Part shown: positions 12,697-23,654 of the stretch, in pieces | How the letters are laid out: each line of letters starts with the position of its first letter | Position numbering within the stretch: position 1 is the first letter of the stretch | NCBI GenBank assembly: GCA_004369045.1 | Contig: ML213506.1 | Span: 496,001 to 560,000, forward strand | Direction: 5' to 3' | Length of the DNA: 64,000 nucleotides | DNA from: Heliocybe sulcata | Taxonomy: Eukaryota; Basidiomycota; Agaricomycetes; Gloeophyllales; Gloeophyllaceae | Notes under the pieces: model-generated | The model's database searches: none | What the model was told of the DNA's origin: nothing | What the model saw: only the letters and a program-made list of their open reading frames with translations | Translations under genes and position numbers: made by a program

Positions 12697-13253
12697 ATGC
12701 CTCCCCAAACGGACTCTGCATTGCCCACTAGACTGCTGGACATCTCAGATGACCTGATTGGCAAAAAACTGCGGGTTGCTGGTCGGTGCGTAATTGAGGA
12801 TAATCTGAGTGGCGTCAATTCGAAGCTTACTGACTCGTGCGCGATCCAGGGTTCTGTCGTACAACTCTGCGAACGGGTGTATCCTCCTCGTAGACGACAA
12901 GGACGCGCTTGTGGTAGACGTTACTGTCTGCATTGATCCGTTCAAGAAGCAGCAGTGGTTACGGGACGGAAAGGAGGCAGTGATGGTGTTTGGCTATCTC
13001 GAGCGATCGGAGGTGCGTCGTATCGACTCGTGCAAGCCGTATGGACTTCGCTAACATTTCAATCCCAATCCAATATCAGACCCCGATAGAGCTACCGCCT
13101 CTTCCGCCGCACGTTCCTGTGTCTTTGAAGGACGTAGACTGCAGGATGCTTCTGCGAGCTGTGCTAGTCGTCGAGGCTCCAGATCTCGATTTGAAGCTGT
13201 GGCATAAGACTATCGAAGAACTGCACAGTGCTGAATCTATTTGGCACGTCTGA
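12697..13253 (+). CDS. Small OB-fold protein, probable CST telomere-capping subunit Ten1
   Basis: Three exons (12697-12785, 12850-13012, 13080-13253) join in phase to 141 aa. The pattern is a single small beta-rich OB-fold: [20 protein letters not shown], then [32 protein letters not shown], and [20 protein letters not shown] followed by a helix. The opening [10 protein letters not shown] and overall size match fungal and animal Ten1 (120-140 aa). With Stn1 and Ctc1/Cdc13, Ten1 binds telomeric ssDNA and helps fill-in synthesis. Other small OB-fold proteins (Rmi2, RPA14-like) share this layout, so the subunit name is a best guess. Its 3' end overlaps the convergent PAH gene by 17 bp. Confidence 0.55.
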
Positions 13254-14089
13254 TACGCCGTTGGGATCTCCGCAAATCATCAGTAACATCTTCTGTGTCT
13301 ACCGACTTGCGCTTCCTCCTCGATGCTCCCCGGTGCTGGGACGATCCAGCCGGATTCGCTCCCCTGCCAGGTGAGCGCGTCTCCGCAGCCGATGTTGCTG
13401 GACGCGAGTCGCCATCAATCACGCCCGTGATCAAGTGATGCAACTCTTCAAACAGGTTGTGATCATCCTTGAAAATCGTTTTGACCTGCGCCATGAAAGC
13501 TTCCAGATTCTGCAGCCCATGTTTGTGCTGGGATATTGCCCAGTAAATAAAACATACCTCATCCCCGACATGGCAGAGCGCGTCCACGAATTGCCTGTAC
13601 GTCTCCGGTTCGTGCGTGAAATGCAGCTTGATCTTCAGAACATAGGCCTTAGCGAGCTCCCACGCCTTCAGGTCTCTAGGTGACGCCTCGGGGCCACCTG
13701 TGGGGTCCGCATGGGGGCAGCGGACACGAATGGCTGTCCCGCTGGGATTGCTCACTGTGAAGGGAAATTCAGCCTGAGAATCTGGGCTGATTTCAATGTC
13801 ATAGCCGTCAGGCAGGAAAGCGTTGAAGCCCTTGATGAGGGTTGGGTAGCCCAGGAATAAGGATAGGACACGGTGAATCGAGCCGGGCGTGTCGATGCTA
13901 GGAGACCATACATCTCAGCCCTCAAAAGGCATAATACTAGACTCACATTCCTCTCTTGAAATCATTCAAAATGTTCAGAAAATGCTGGTACACGTCCGGT
14001 TGGTCATGGAACTCCGTCTTTACTGCCATCACGTAGCTGAGGGCGTCCGTCGCGTCCACCTGCCTGTCTGATTGCAAGTCCACCGACAT
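13237..14089 (-). CDS. Short PAH-domain (Sin3-like) protein
   Basis: Exons 14089-13947, 13897-13558 and 13509-13237 give 251 aa. Two paired amphipathic helix (PAH) units are visible. PAH1 runs from [20 protein letters not shown] through [16 protein letters not shown] to [20 protein letters not shown] and [12 protein letters not shown]2 runs from [20 protein letters not shown] through [14 protein letters not shown] to [19 protein letters not shown]. The [13 protein letters not shown] signature is characteristic of Sin3 PAH. A basic tail ([18 protein letters not shown]) looks like a nuclear localisation signal. Full Sin3 proteins exceed 1,000 aa and have an HDAC-interaction domain; this one ends after PAH2. 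It may be a stand-alone adaptor or competitor of Sin3 corepressor contacts. The 48-nt second intron is frame-neutral and is assumed removed because it interrupts PAH2. Confidence 0.85.
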
Positions 14090-14969
14090 TTTTGGCTTGT
14101 GCAGTTCCGTAGCGAGCACAGAAAGAAGTAAAAAGTCGATTGCAGTGAAGTCGTAACGAACTGACTGCGTGCCTTTTATATTGCTGGAGACATGCCACCG
14201 AAGCAATGCCACTGATTATCGTAGCACAATGCATGAAGTCGCGTGAGGCTAAACGCAAAAGACGGGGAGGCGTCTTCATCTTGCACTGCGTGGAGCATGC
14301 ACCGACTCCTTTGCTTTCTCCCTGCTTATATATGCGGCTTATCTTCCCTTTCATGCATCATGGTCATGAGCGCAGGATGAGGACCCTGACTGCTCCGCTT
14401 CGCTGCAGCCAATGCGCAGGATGCCGGATCGGCGTGATTGCCAAGATGAGATCACCCAGATCTGTCTCCGCCCCGACGAGAGGGCAAACTGGCGTCTACA
14501 ACTCGCCCACAGCTGCGGCCCAAGTCCAGGCTAGGATGCATGGTCTGCTGAAATGACAATAGTAAAATAGAGCAAAATATATAGGCTGATTATCGCAGTG
14601 TATAAGTGGCCCAATGCGCTTAACAACACACAAAGGACTGTCGCAGTGGCTGTGAAAAGCCCGATTAGGCAGGTCCTTCCCGCTTCTGTGGTGGCTTGCG
14701 CTTTGACCTTCAAGTGCTCTATTAAAGGGCCCGCGGCGTGCCCTCCTCCCTTCACTGCCTGCGACATCTTGCCCGCCCCCGCTACTTTTGCCAGCTTGCA
14801 CATTCTATCCACGCGCACACATCTATTCTACGCGCGACATCCTATCGCACACAGTACTAGTGCTACCTCTCCATCGACGCGTTCAGTCCGGCCACGACCG
14901 CCACACCGACTTGCACGCGTTCCAAAACCGCCGCACAGACTATCACACCTCAGAGGAAGGATATCTGAG
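14090..14969. promoter_or_regulatory. Divergent upstream region of the PAH gene and family gene A
   Basis: 880 bp between divergent starts. The part next to gene A (about 14740-14965) is pyrimidine-rich with CCACACCGAC-like tracts, resembling the leaders of the other family members, so it is probably 5' UTR. The gene A frame stays open upstream to a Met at 14598, but that extension is rich in Pro/His/Arg and looks non-coding. Confidence 0.45.
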
Positions 14970-16637
14970 ATGGATTATAGCGGGGTTTACATCAACGGTC
15001 AAGGTATGGTCGCGTATGAGACCTCAAGCGTGCGAGACTCGCTCCCGCCGGTCTTCAGCGACTTGAGCAACGACGCCACTGCCTCATCCATTCTCCCCAT
15101 CCCATCCTTCACTCCATCTGTACCATTTTGGAAGGCTCCTGCTGCCCAAGCAGACCTCCCATCGACATCCTCTTTTCCTTCCACACTATATGGTCCGGCC
15201 ACGGCGCCACACGCTTCTAAGAGCATCTCCAAAGCCGACACCCCGACCGCCGTGGCTGAAGCATTGCTTCTCTTACACTCTCGGTGTACCATTCCGATTA
15301 CTCATTCATCAACATCAACTGCTTCCTCACCCCTGCCAACGTCACTCCCCAACTCCCACACGAGTGGCGCTGCCACAAACGAGCTCGACGCCGAAGTCGA
15401 AGTAACGCCCGGTGTCCGCGCGGATGGCAAGTGGACTAGTAAACATCCAGAGGTTGCGCGTTGGGTTAGGAAGGCCGGACGCCACGGTATAGTTCCTAAC
15501 CTGCTCGAGATCGTGTCCCCTCCTAGGGACTTCAGGGTGTGGGCCCTCGCGGCGCTGGAAGTGGAGCAGCAGCCTAGACACCCTGCTCACTGGGTGCTCT
15601 GGCACAACGATATGAGAGACGTTACAATGGCTGTCATTCTGGAAGAGCTCTGTCGTACGTGGTTTCCGTGCTAACTATATGTCGCCGCTCAGCTGATGCA
15701 TCCTCTTCCAGCCAAAGGCGCCGGATCTCCAGCCTCGACCACGAACCCTAGGATCCACTCCCACCACGCAAACGTCTGGTGTCTCACTCGCGCCTTCATT
15801 GGCAACTACCTCTGGAGGATCCGCCAGTCTATCAGACAGACGCAGGCGGTTCCGAAGGAATGGTGGTACGATGCTGCTGCGGAGGCATTCGACGAGTCCA
15901 ACTTGAAGAAGCGGAAGCGCGACGATGAGAAAGAGGAGGCGGCGAGGAAGAGGGCGAAGATCGAGGCGGACAAGAAGGCTGCGGAGGCGGCGCGCCCCAA
16001 GATCACCCTGAGCCGGTTGAGGCCTAGGACCACTACCGCAAACAACTCTGGGCTGATGCCTGCTAGCGACCGCGTCACTCGCGCTGGTGCCCGCGCTGGT
16101 GCCGTCGCCGTCGTCGTCGTTAGGCCTTCTGAGGAAGCAGATACGATCGCGGCGTCGCGCTCTGAAACTGTTGTTAGCACCGACGTGGGCGGGAGCACCG
16201 TTGTGGAGGTGATGACTCCCGGAAAGGAGGAGACTGATGAGGAGGAGGTAGAGGTTATTAAGACTCCGGATGCTGATGAGGAGGGGGCGTGTGCTTGGCT
16301 TGGGGAGCATACGCTCGAGAAGCCTGTCGCGCAGGAGGCCGTGGTTGAGGAGAAGAAGAAGACGTCCAGGGCCAGAGGCAAGCGTGTTTGCGCTCCTAGG
16401 TGCTCTAACCTCAGGAAGGAAGAAGCCATCGTCGCGCCTGTTGCCTCACTGCAGCCGAATGCCGACAGGGTTCAGACGGCCCCCTCACCTTCTCCGGCCC
16501 CGCAGGCCACCAGCAAGAAATCTGTGGAGCGGACACGGAGGAAGAGCCAGAAGGCTCTCGAGGCCGCCGACGCTGCTGCTGGGGCTCCGCGGCGGAGTGC
16601 CAGGGCCAAGCGCGCCGCTGTCTCTGCCTCCAAGTGA
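14970..16637 (+). CDS. Family gene A: unrecognised basic nuclear-type protein (A-E family)
   Basis: Two exons (14970-15654, 15712-16637; 57-nt phase-1 intron) give 536 aa. The family core follows a variable Ser/Thr/Pro N-terminus: VTPGVRADGKWTSKHPEVAR, then LLEIVSPPRDFRVWALAALE and HWVLWHN. After the intron comes VPKEWW, equivalent to VPDEW in the paralogues, then a long charged region (LKKRKRDDEKEEAARKRAKI), the ARPKITLSRLRPR motif, acidic tracts, and the shared C-terminal motif RRKSQKALEAADAAAGAPRR with a basic end. There is no signal peptide or membrane helix, and the KRKR-rich tail implies nuclear location (inference). It is the most diverged of the five. I do not recognise a named domain, and the function is unknown. 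Confidence 0.82.
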
Positions 16638-17676
16638 TGGGCGTCGTTCACATCTCCCACCTCCTATCATCAGCATCACCCTCAACGCGGATTCATCCCT
16701 TTATCCTTATCCCTGTCCACATCCTATCTTCTCTATTTCTCTCATCTGTCTCACTAGCCCTCTCGCATCCCATCCCCCATTTCTCTCCGGGCCCACTGTA
16801 TCATTATCCATTGTCCGTTCGCGACTCTCACCACGGGACTGTTCCTCTAACCTGTTTGCTGTACTTCATCCTCAGGATACCTCGTGATGTTCGATACCCA
16901 TCTGTATCCTGTATCTTATCCCTATCTGTACATACATTATCTCGGTCTGGGCTTCGTATACGTAGCATTAGTAGGTTGGATTTGTAGAGTAGATTTTTTT
17001 CTCGCCGTTTGTACTCCCTGGTTTCTGATAGCGTAGCGCCAATCCACTGTGTCTCGCAAAACTCGTGTTTATGCTGCGTGGTCGAGAAAGATAGGAAGAA
17101 TTGGAGTCGGACATCATTCCGCCGGAAACGCGTCGCGGCTGACGCGGGTAACATATCACGTGATTTGCACGAGATCGCGTATCGCTGGCACCCCATGACT
17201 CGTTCGCTCTTCTTGCCTGCAACGTCCTCCTTCCTCTCGTCCCGACCTGCCTCCTTGTGCCACACGGATGCTACACAGACTCGGACGTAGCTCCTGACAC
17301 TGCCAGAAGAGTCTTGAAGACTGTTTGCTGTCCTGGTTCATGGGGCGAGCGTCTGAGTACTATTTTCCGCGGCTGCGACGCAAGTTGAGAAAAGGAAGAA
17401 AGCACAGGTATCCATCAATCCCTGAGGTTGGGATGGATGTCAAAGAAAGCGCAACTTCCAAGGCGGAAACAAGTATAGGTCTCTGTGGGCGATGTATTGG
17501 CGGACGGAACCGAAGGTCTCGATCTACAGGAGCCCTCGTTGCTGGAGCATCGGTCTGACAGGTGCGAGCGTTTACTTGTCAGACCAGCAGGATGGTTATA
17601 GGCCGTCTAGGCAGCTATCCAACCTCTGCCCGTTCCCGAAGGTGGATTTTCTGCATCACACTCGTCTCCCTGCACG

Positions 17677-19045
17677 CATATACCCTTCTCAGGCACCAAA
17701 AAGCTTGTTCAGTCTCTCTGCGCTAGGGTCGGATGGTCCAGATATACCGTTACAGCTGCTCGACTGAGACTGCACATCTTCTGGCTACAATTCGTCGTCA
17801 GTGGCCGCAAGTACCGTTGCCTGCCCACCGAGAGCTCCCGCCGTCCTCGTTCCAGGCTAGTGTCTTCACGATTGGAACCTGTACTGTGTCGGATGAGACA
17901 AGCTATATGCTCCTACCGACCAAAGCTGCTTCGCATACATGCGGCGCTCTGGAAGCGTCATCGAGCTTCCAGCCAACGACTATGCAGTGTTCATGCCATG
18001 GAAGGTCGATGTTGCGTATATGGACTGCGCGGTCGAGGATGCCAATCATGGGTCTTCGACGAGATCCACGCATATACTCTGCTGCTCTCCCTAAAGTCCA
18101 TGGCCGCTACACCATCAGTCTTCCCATTCCTGGATGCGTCTACCAGGACAGCCGGTCCGCTGCGAGCGCACGTCTCCTGTCGACACTCCGTCGTTATCGG
18201 CCGCTCGCAACGAGCCTGTCCACTCAACGCTTCCGTCGTTCTCGTCCGGGGCTGGTGTCCTCACAATAGGAACATTTACTGAGTCGGATGTGACAAGCTA
18301 TATGCTCCCATCGAAATTGCTTCGCATACATGCGGCGCTGTAGAATCGTTATCAAACCCTCAGCAAGCGACTACGGGCCGCTTATGCCCTGGAAGGTCGA
18401 TATTACGTATGGACTGCGCGGTCGAGGATGCAAATCATGAGTTTTCGACCGGATACGACCTACCAAATCCTTACTCTCATGCGGGCTCGCATTGGCAGTA
18501 ACTAGAACTGAGCAGGAAAGGCCGTCCACCTCCACCGGGAATGGTGATATACCTCGATGGGGTTCATTCCCTCTGCAAAAAGAAGACGGCTACACATATA
18601 CCCTGCGCTCCCTCCATTGCATGGGCAGTAGACCACTGTAGCCGGGAGTGCGCAACCTTGTTCCCTTTATCTCGGTATGGGGGCATCCATTCGCGGAACT
18701 TCCTTTGTCTAGCGATGACCCTATCCGAAGGTGGATATTTCAAGGTGGGATCATCTTACCCGGTGCGCGTACGCCATGCTGCTCTTCTCCTGTCCAAGCC
18801 AGGACGCATCTCTGCTCTCCCATCGAACCTGTCAACTATAATCCAGTGACTGCATGCTTTGGGTTCGTCTGGCAGGACGGATAGTCAATTGTGGATACGC
18901 ATCTTCTTCCGATGCCGCGTCGTCGGCAACTCTCTGCTCCTCGCCATCCACCCATGGTTCTGTGTTGGCATCGTTTCAGGCTGGTATTTGGACGATGCGA
19001 CCTCTCAGTGCGATGCACACTAGAGAATGCGAATCATGCGTCTCT
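17677..19045 (+). repeat. Three diverged tandem copies of a decayed coding unit
   Basis: Copies open with CACGCATATACCC-like sequence at about 17677, 18066 and 18593, giving spacings of about 390 and 525 bp. Copies 1 and 2 share GACAAGCTATATGCTCC, then GCTTCGCATACATGCGGCGC, then ATGGACTGCGCGGTCGAGGA; in different frames these read like FAYMRR..., MPWKVD... and MDCAVEDANH. Copy 3 retains the CATCGTTTCAGGCTGGT part and a GAGAATGCGAATCATG counterpart. Stops and frame changes interrupt every copy, so this is a degraded tandem duplication of an unknown gene or exon. I cannot name the source family. Confidence 0.55.
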
Positions 19046-22000
19046 GGCGAGAAACGGCCCATCCAATTCTCGTGTCCCATTCATACCGTTGCTTGTTCGT
19101 CTGAACACCGCGCTGCATTCCTTTCGTGGATCGAGAAGCAGTATAGCATTATCGACTTCATTCGAGCTATCGGTGACTGCGGGCATAGCATCCTGGGATC
19201 CATATCCACTCGGCGCTTACGGAAATGGGCAAGCCTTGCTGAGTCTTCCAACGGGAATAAATCGAAAAAGACTCAAGGCAAACAATCCTCTCGCTCGAAC
19301 ATCTCTACAGTGGAATGTAGCCCACGAGTTCCCACCCAAGTATATTCGCTTCACTCCGGCCGACGATTACAGGTCGCTCCAAGTAGCTCCCACTTCTCTG
19401 GACAGGCAGGCCGATATTGGAGTTGCCAGAGACTATGTAGGTGGAATCCGCTGGCCGTCCAGGAATCGCTACACACTCTAGCCTCTTTCGGAGTTTTTCG
19501 AGCTAGCCGAGGACATCCGGCTCCGGAAGAGCCAGCCATACCTGACGGACATTGCAACATTCCCGGTTGTCGAACAAACCGATGAAGTCTACTGAGTTGA
19601 CTTATGTATCTGCACAAGAAGCTGCGTTTTTGCCGGTGGCGTCGGCGGCAGCGATACGCTGATAATGCGTTCCTACGAGGCTCGGGCGCGCGAATATCTG
19701 CACTGAGCGTGAACCATGAGCCATCTGGTTAGAGGCAATCTTAGTGTCTCTTCAACGGGGCTTGCTGCGGCGTATATGGTTTCGTTCGCAAACTTCCATT
19801 CGACGTTCCCTCATGTGCGAGCAATTCTCCAATGGGGAGCGCACGACGGTAAACTCATACGGTCGCAGAGTCACCATCACCGTGACCCGACAAGCAGCGG
19901 CTACTCCTACAAAGCATTTGGATGGTTTCGGGCACGTTAGAAGTGCTGTCAACACCCAATTCTTCCTTACCCGATCATTATCTGCCCACTCGCTCACCGT
20001 GGTCCAGAAAGCGACACTCTAAGATGTCTCATGACTGTCGGCCCTGTGCGAGCCCTCTCGCCGCCCTTTTCCTCCTCGGCCCAGCCATTGCTATCCACAC
20101 TTGAAGTCCTACACGGGACCAGGATGAAGGAAGCTGGTTATTTAGCTACGCTGCGGGATAGTCCCGGTCATATGTGCAACAGACTTCGGGCTCCGGTCTC
20201 ACGGAAGGAAAGAGGCAACAACTTAGCTTTCCGTGCCCTCTTTGTTCGCCAGTAGCTCAAAGCGCCGACGTCTCCCTTCGGTCGCCATTCAAACCAGTGG
20301 TAGGATGCCTCGATGCTTCCTCAGGCACTCGCGAACCATCTGGTGTACGACCGTGGTCCAAATCGGCGGATGGCTACCTCCTTACCTGCAGCGTCTACGG
20401 AACTTGATTCGCACTTAAAGTGGAGCCTACGGCACGAGTTCCATGATAGGCGTGATGCTTTTTGATGCAACACTGGCGTCTCTCTCATCAAATAACCCTA
20501 CAGGATGAACCGATCTCTTTCAATATTGTCCCAATAGGCTGCATTGGCTGTCATTCAATGCATTGCGATGGACTCTACATCAAGCTTCAAGTCCTGCAAT
20601 GGGCCACATCGAGAACGGCAGATGCCGCTACGTCCGGGCAGAGCCTTTCACCGCCACTGCGTGAATCCATGCTGCAGAAACGAGGCAGGCTCTCAACCTT
20701 ATTGCTCGCCCTTTCGCCTCAGATCGCCGATGGAGAAGCGTCCTATTCTCCTTGTCGATTTCGATGAGGCTCTTGTATCGATACCTATCTGGACGTGCGT
20801 CATCTCCGCCATCACATCCCTCTTTCCTCTGTCCTCTGCTGAAGTTTTCTTTACGTCGCGGATAGTCCGATATTGGTCAAGGTAGACCGGCTGGCCATTT
20901 CTCCAGCATCTATCAGCATGCAGCGGATAATCGCATCTGTAATGAATTCATATCGCTTTCATATAAGGAGGTTAGCGCTAATGTCTGCGTGTCTTCTTAC
21001 GTGGAGTAGCATAGTGCGTGCAAGCTAATGGGTGTTCTAGAGACTTCCGCACGTCTTTGTGCCATGCCCGACCGTCTTCGTGACAGCGATCCGGGATTAG
21101 CTCCCGCAATGCAAGTCACTCTTTCCGCCAGCAGATGTCGGAATGTACTCGCTACGAGGTGATCCACAACGTGCGGGAGACTTGCATCGAAGCCAGTACA
21201 GCGAACGGACGCTGGCATGTCAAGGAAGCTTGGCTTTCGGCTTATCCACCGACACGATCGTGGTTGGGCGCAGCTATGGAATCGGACTTGCATCTTCTGG
21301 ACAATTGCGGAGCGGTTCAAGAAGCTTGAGTGTTCTCCCGGTATCCAATTAGGACGCCTAACCGAATGGGATGTTCACATCGCACTGGTACCCTCTGTGC
21401 CAGGGACGATGTGGGTTTTGGAATAGGGGATCGGTAACCGTCTGCGCCACAAGCGACACTGTCCGCGAATATCCATAACCCGGACTCAACCCTGCGTACG
21501 TTTGGCAGTATACTGTACTGGCAACTCGGATACGTCGGTACGTACATATAAATAGACCGGCTACTGCTTCCACCGGCGTACTCGCTCACTAACACCTACC
21601 CCAGGGCAAGCAAGCAGCTTGGCGGAGCAGCTGACCAGCGCAATACAGTCTACCGTCCGACCGGGCGAACTATGCAAGGCTCAGCACTCAAGAAGCAAAG
21701 TTCCCCGAAGCTGTAACTGCGCGAGTCGAACCCGAGGATCTGTATCCATCAATGCGCTACTGTCGGCCATCATTACTGCGTCGGCGCGACCTCTTGGCCT
21801 GCTGTCGGGGAAATCGAGTCAAGCCTAGTCTGGCTTTGAGTTGTGATTCAGATGGCCATGGACGGGGCTGCGTCGGCACTTCCCTGCGGTATGTTCGGCT
21901 CGGCCCTAACGCCCGGGACATTCCCATGACGGAGGTGGCTGCTTTGCGACCGTGACAGGATGTATGGGCCAGTACCGCGCCCGACGGTGGCAGCGCCATC

Positions 22001-23477
22001 CCGACTTGCTCAACCGTGCCTTTTCACTTGTACGGCAGTGAAAGACAACGCTGAAACCGCTGATGTTGAGGCTGTTGCAGAGTTGCAGCCAGGGATTATC
22101 CGGAGCCGCCGCACGTGGACGGGAACAAATGGCAACTCTGGTCCCTGATCGGAAACGATCGGGCCCTTTATGAAACGAGTCGCTAAGATCTTAATGGGAC
22201 GACAGAAAAGGAAGGCGATAAGATTCGCTTTTCGTTTGTTCCCGCCGCCAGTACACTGTTCTTTGCAGTATTTCTGGTGCGCAAGGTATTTCTGTCCTGC
22301 CCATGATTGCCACTTCTCGCGGTAGCTGTCAAGGCTCTGACACGCATCGACGGCCACGCCGTGGTCAGCTGTGGCCGATAACTGCGCGGCTTAGCAGCAG
22401 CGCATGCACATGAGCATGCACATGCGCGGGGCTCTCGCAGTGCGCACGAAGAGCTTCGAGATTTTCTTTGGGACAGCGCGAGGCAGCGGCCGTTTCTGCC
22501 ATGAATCCAAAGCGTAATGATCACAAGCGGGCCGAATGCAGCTATCTGCCGCTCCTCTTCTGGCAACTGTAACCCAGCCAGCCTCCGAGGAGATGTGTAT
22601 CTATGTATGTAACGGCAATCCACGTTGGATTTGGGGCGTAACGCAGGATCGGCCTCAGACCGAATGGATATGCTTCAGTCTACTGGGAAGGCTCGGAGAA
22701 ACCAAGAGAGATGTTGCAGAATTGGAATTGGACGTGCATCCACCGTAAATACGATGGCAGGAGATGGAATCGAGGCCCGAAGCTAATCCACTAGAGTTCT
22801 GTGATGATGTAACGGGTCAGTAAGAATACCCATCCTGTATGCCAATGGGATACCGGTGGGTGCCCGAATGTGCGTCCCCTTACCCGGAGTAGGCCAACGC
22901 TAGTACAAGATAGGGCGACGTCATGCCAGACAGACATGGGAACCGCACAGGGGACGATTTGAAGTCAATAATTGCGAGATCCCGGTTGGGGAACCGGGGT
23001 CATTCTACCAACGACGCCATCCCTATGCATACGGGGTCTGTCCGAGGAATAAATCCGGACCTCGGTTAGCGCCGACACTACAAAGCTGAGATGGATCAGT
23101 AATGAATCGCACAGAAATGCAGGCTATACCCATTACTATGAGTTTCTGTCAGGGGAGAGCAGCTATGTGAATGGCCGCGGGAGCTTGCGGAGCGGGGATG
23201 TTGGCCAGTGTCTGGTCGGGTGGATGGAGCATACGACCCCTTCCATTTCCGGCCGTGTGCAGGCAGATCGATCCGGGCCTGTCGCCGCGCCTGGGCCGCT
23301 GTTCTCGGTGCTATAGAGCAGTGTATTAAGGGCCGCCTATGCCATGTACGACGACGATGAGCAGAGCGACGGCCAGCGAACAAAGCGGTGATGGGGTCGC
23401 AGTGGCAGCATCAATAAATAATAAGGGGATGCGGCAACGGTAGTGAGATCAGAGCGGGGCTGGAGACGCTGTGACCG

Positions 23478-23499
23478 GCGGTGACTGGCCAGTCACCGC
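23478..23499. promoter_or_regulatory. 22-bp perfect palindrome upstream of the 532-aa gene
   Basis: The half-site GCGGTGACTGG is followed directly by its exact reverse complement, with no spacer, 156 bp before the start codon at 23655. A symmetric site of this length suits binding by a homodimeric regulator or a short cruciform. A chance perfect 22-mer palindrome is unlikely. The function is inferred from position only. Confidence 0.4.
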
Positions 23500-23654
23500 T
23501 TGGGCCGGATTACATAAGCGCATTGGGACCCGAGGGAGTGGTAATTAGTCGTGTGGCGGAGTGGGTGATTCCCTCGACCGTTCTTGTTTCCGCCGAATCC
23601 ATCCCTGCCCTCGCGCTCCTCTTTCTCTCCCTACCACCATCATCTGCGCTCCGC

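Larger units (their letters stand above)
16638..23654. other. 7-kb gene-poor region with degenerate repeats
   Basis: I find no gene with a coherent spliced frame here. The first 350 bp are the CT-rich 3' flank of gene A. At 17128-17133 and 17156-17163 lie ACGCGT and TCACGTGA. From about 17.6 to 19.1 kb there are diverged tandem units (separate entry). 19.1-21 kb has scattered open stretches with protein-like composition but many stops. 21-23.4 kb appears non-coding; a short direct repeat of GCATGCACATG lies at 22402-22424. The region may be worn duplications of host genes. No terminal repeats, target-site duplications or transposase motifs were seen. Confidence 0.5.

Noticed and set aside
14598-14969. 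Upstream in-frame extension of gene A to a Met at 14598
   Set aside because: Composition is Pro/His/Arg-rich like the pyrimidine-rich leaders of the paralogues; homology among A-E begins only after the Met at 14970.
22183-22623. 146-codon minus-strand frame
   Set aside because: Cys/Ala/Arg-biased product of a GC-rich repeat stretch, with no domain, no splice context and no neighbouring coding signal.
16638-23654. Transposon or retroelement in the gene-poor region
   Set aside because: I looked for terminal repeats, target-site duplications and transposase or polymerase motifs and found none; only diverged internal repeats are present.
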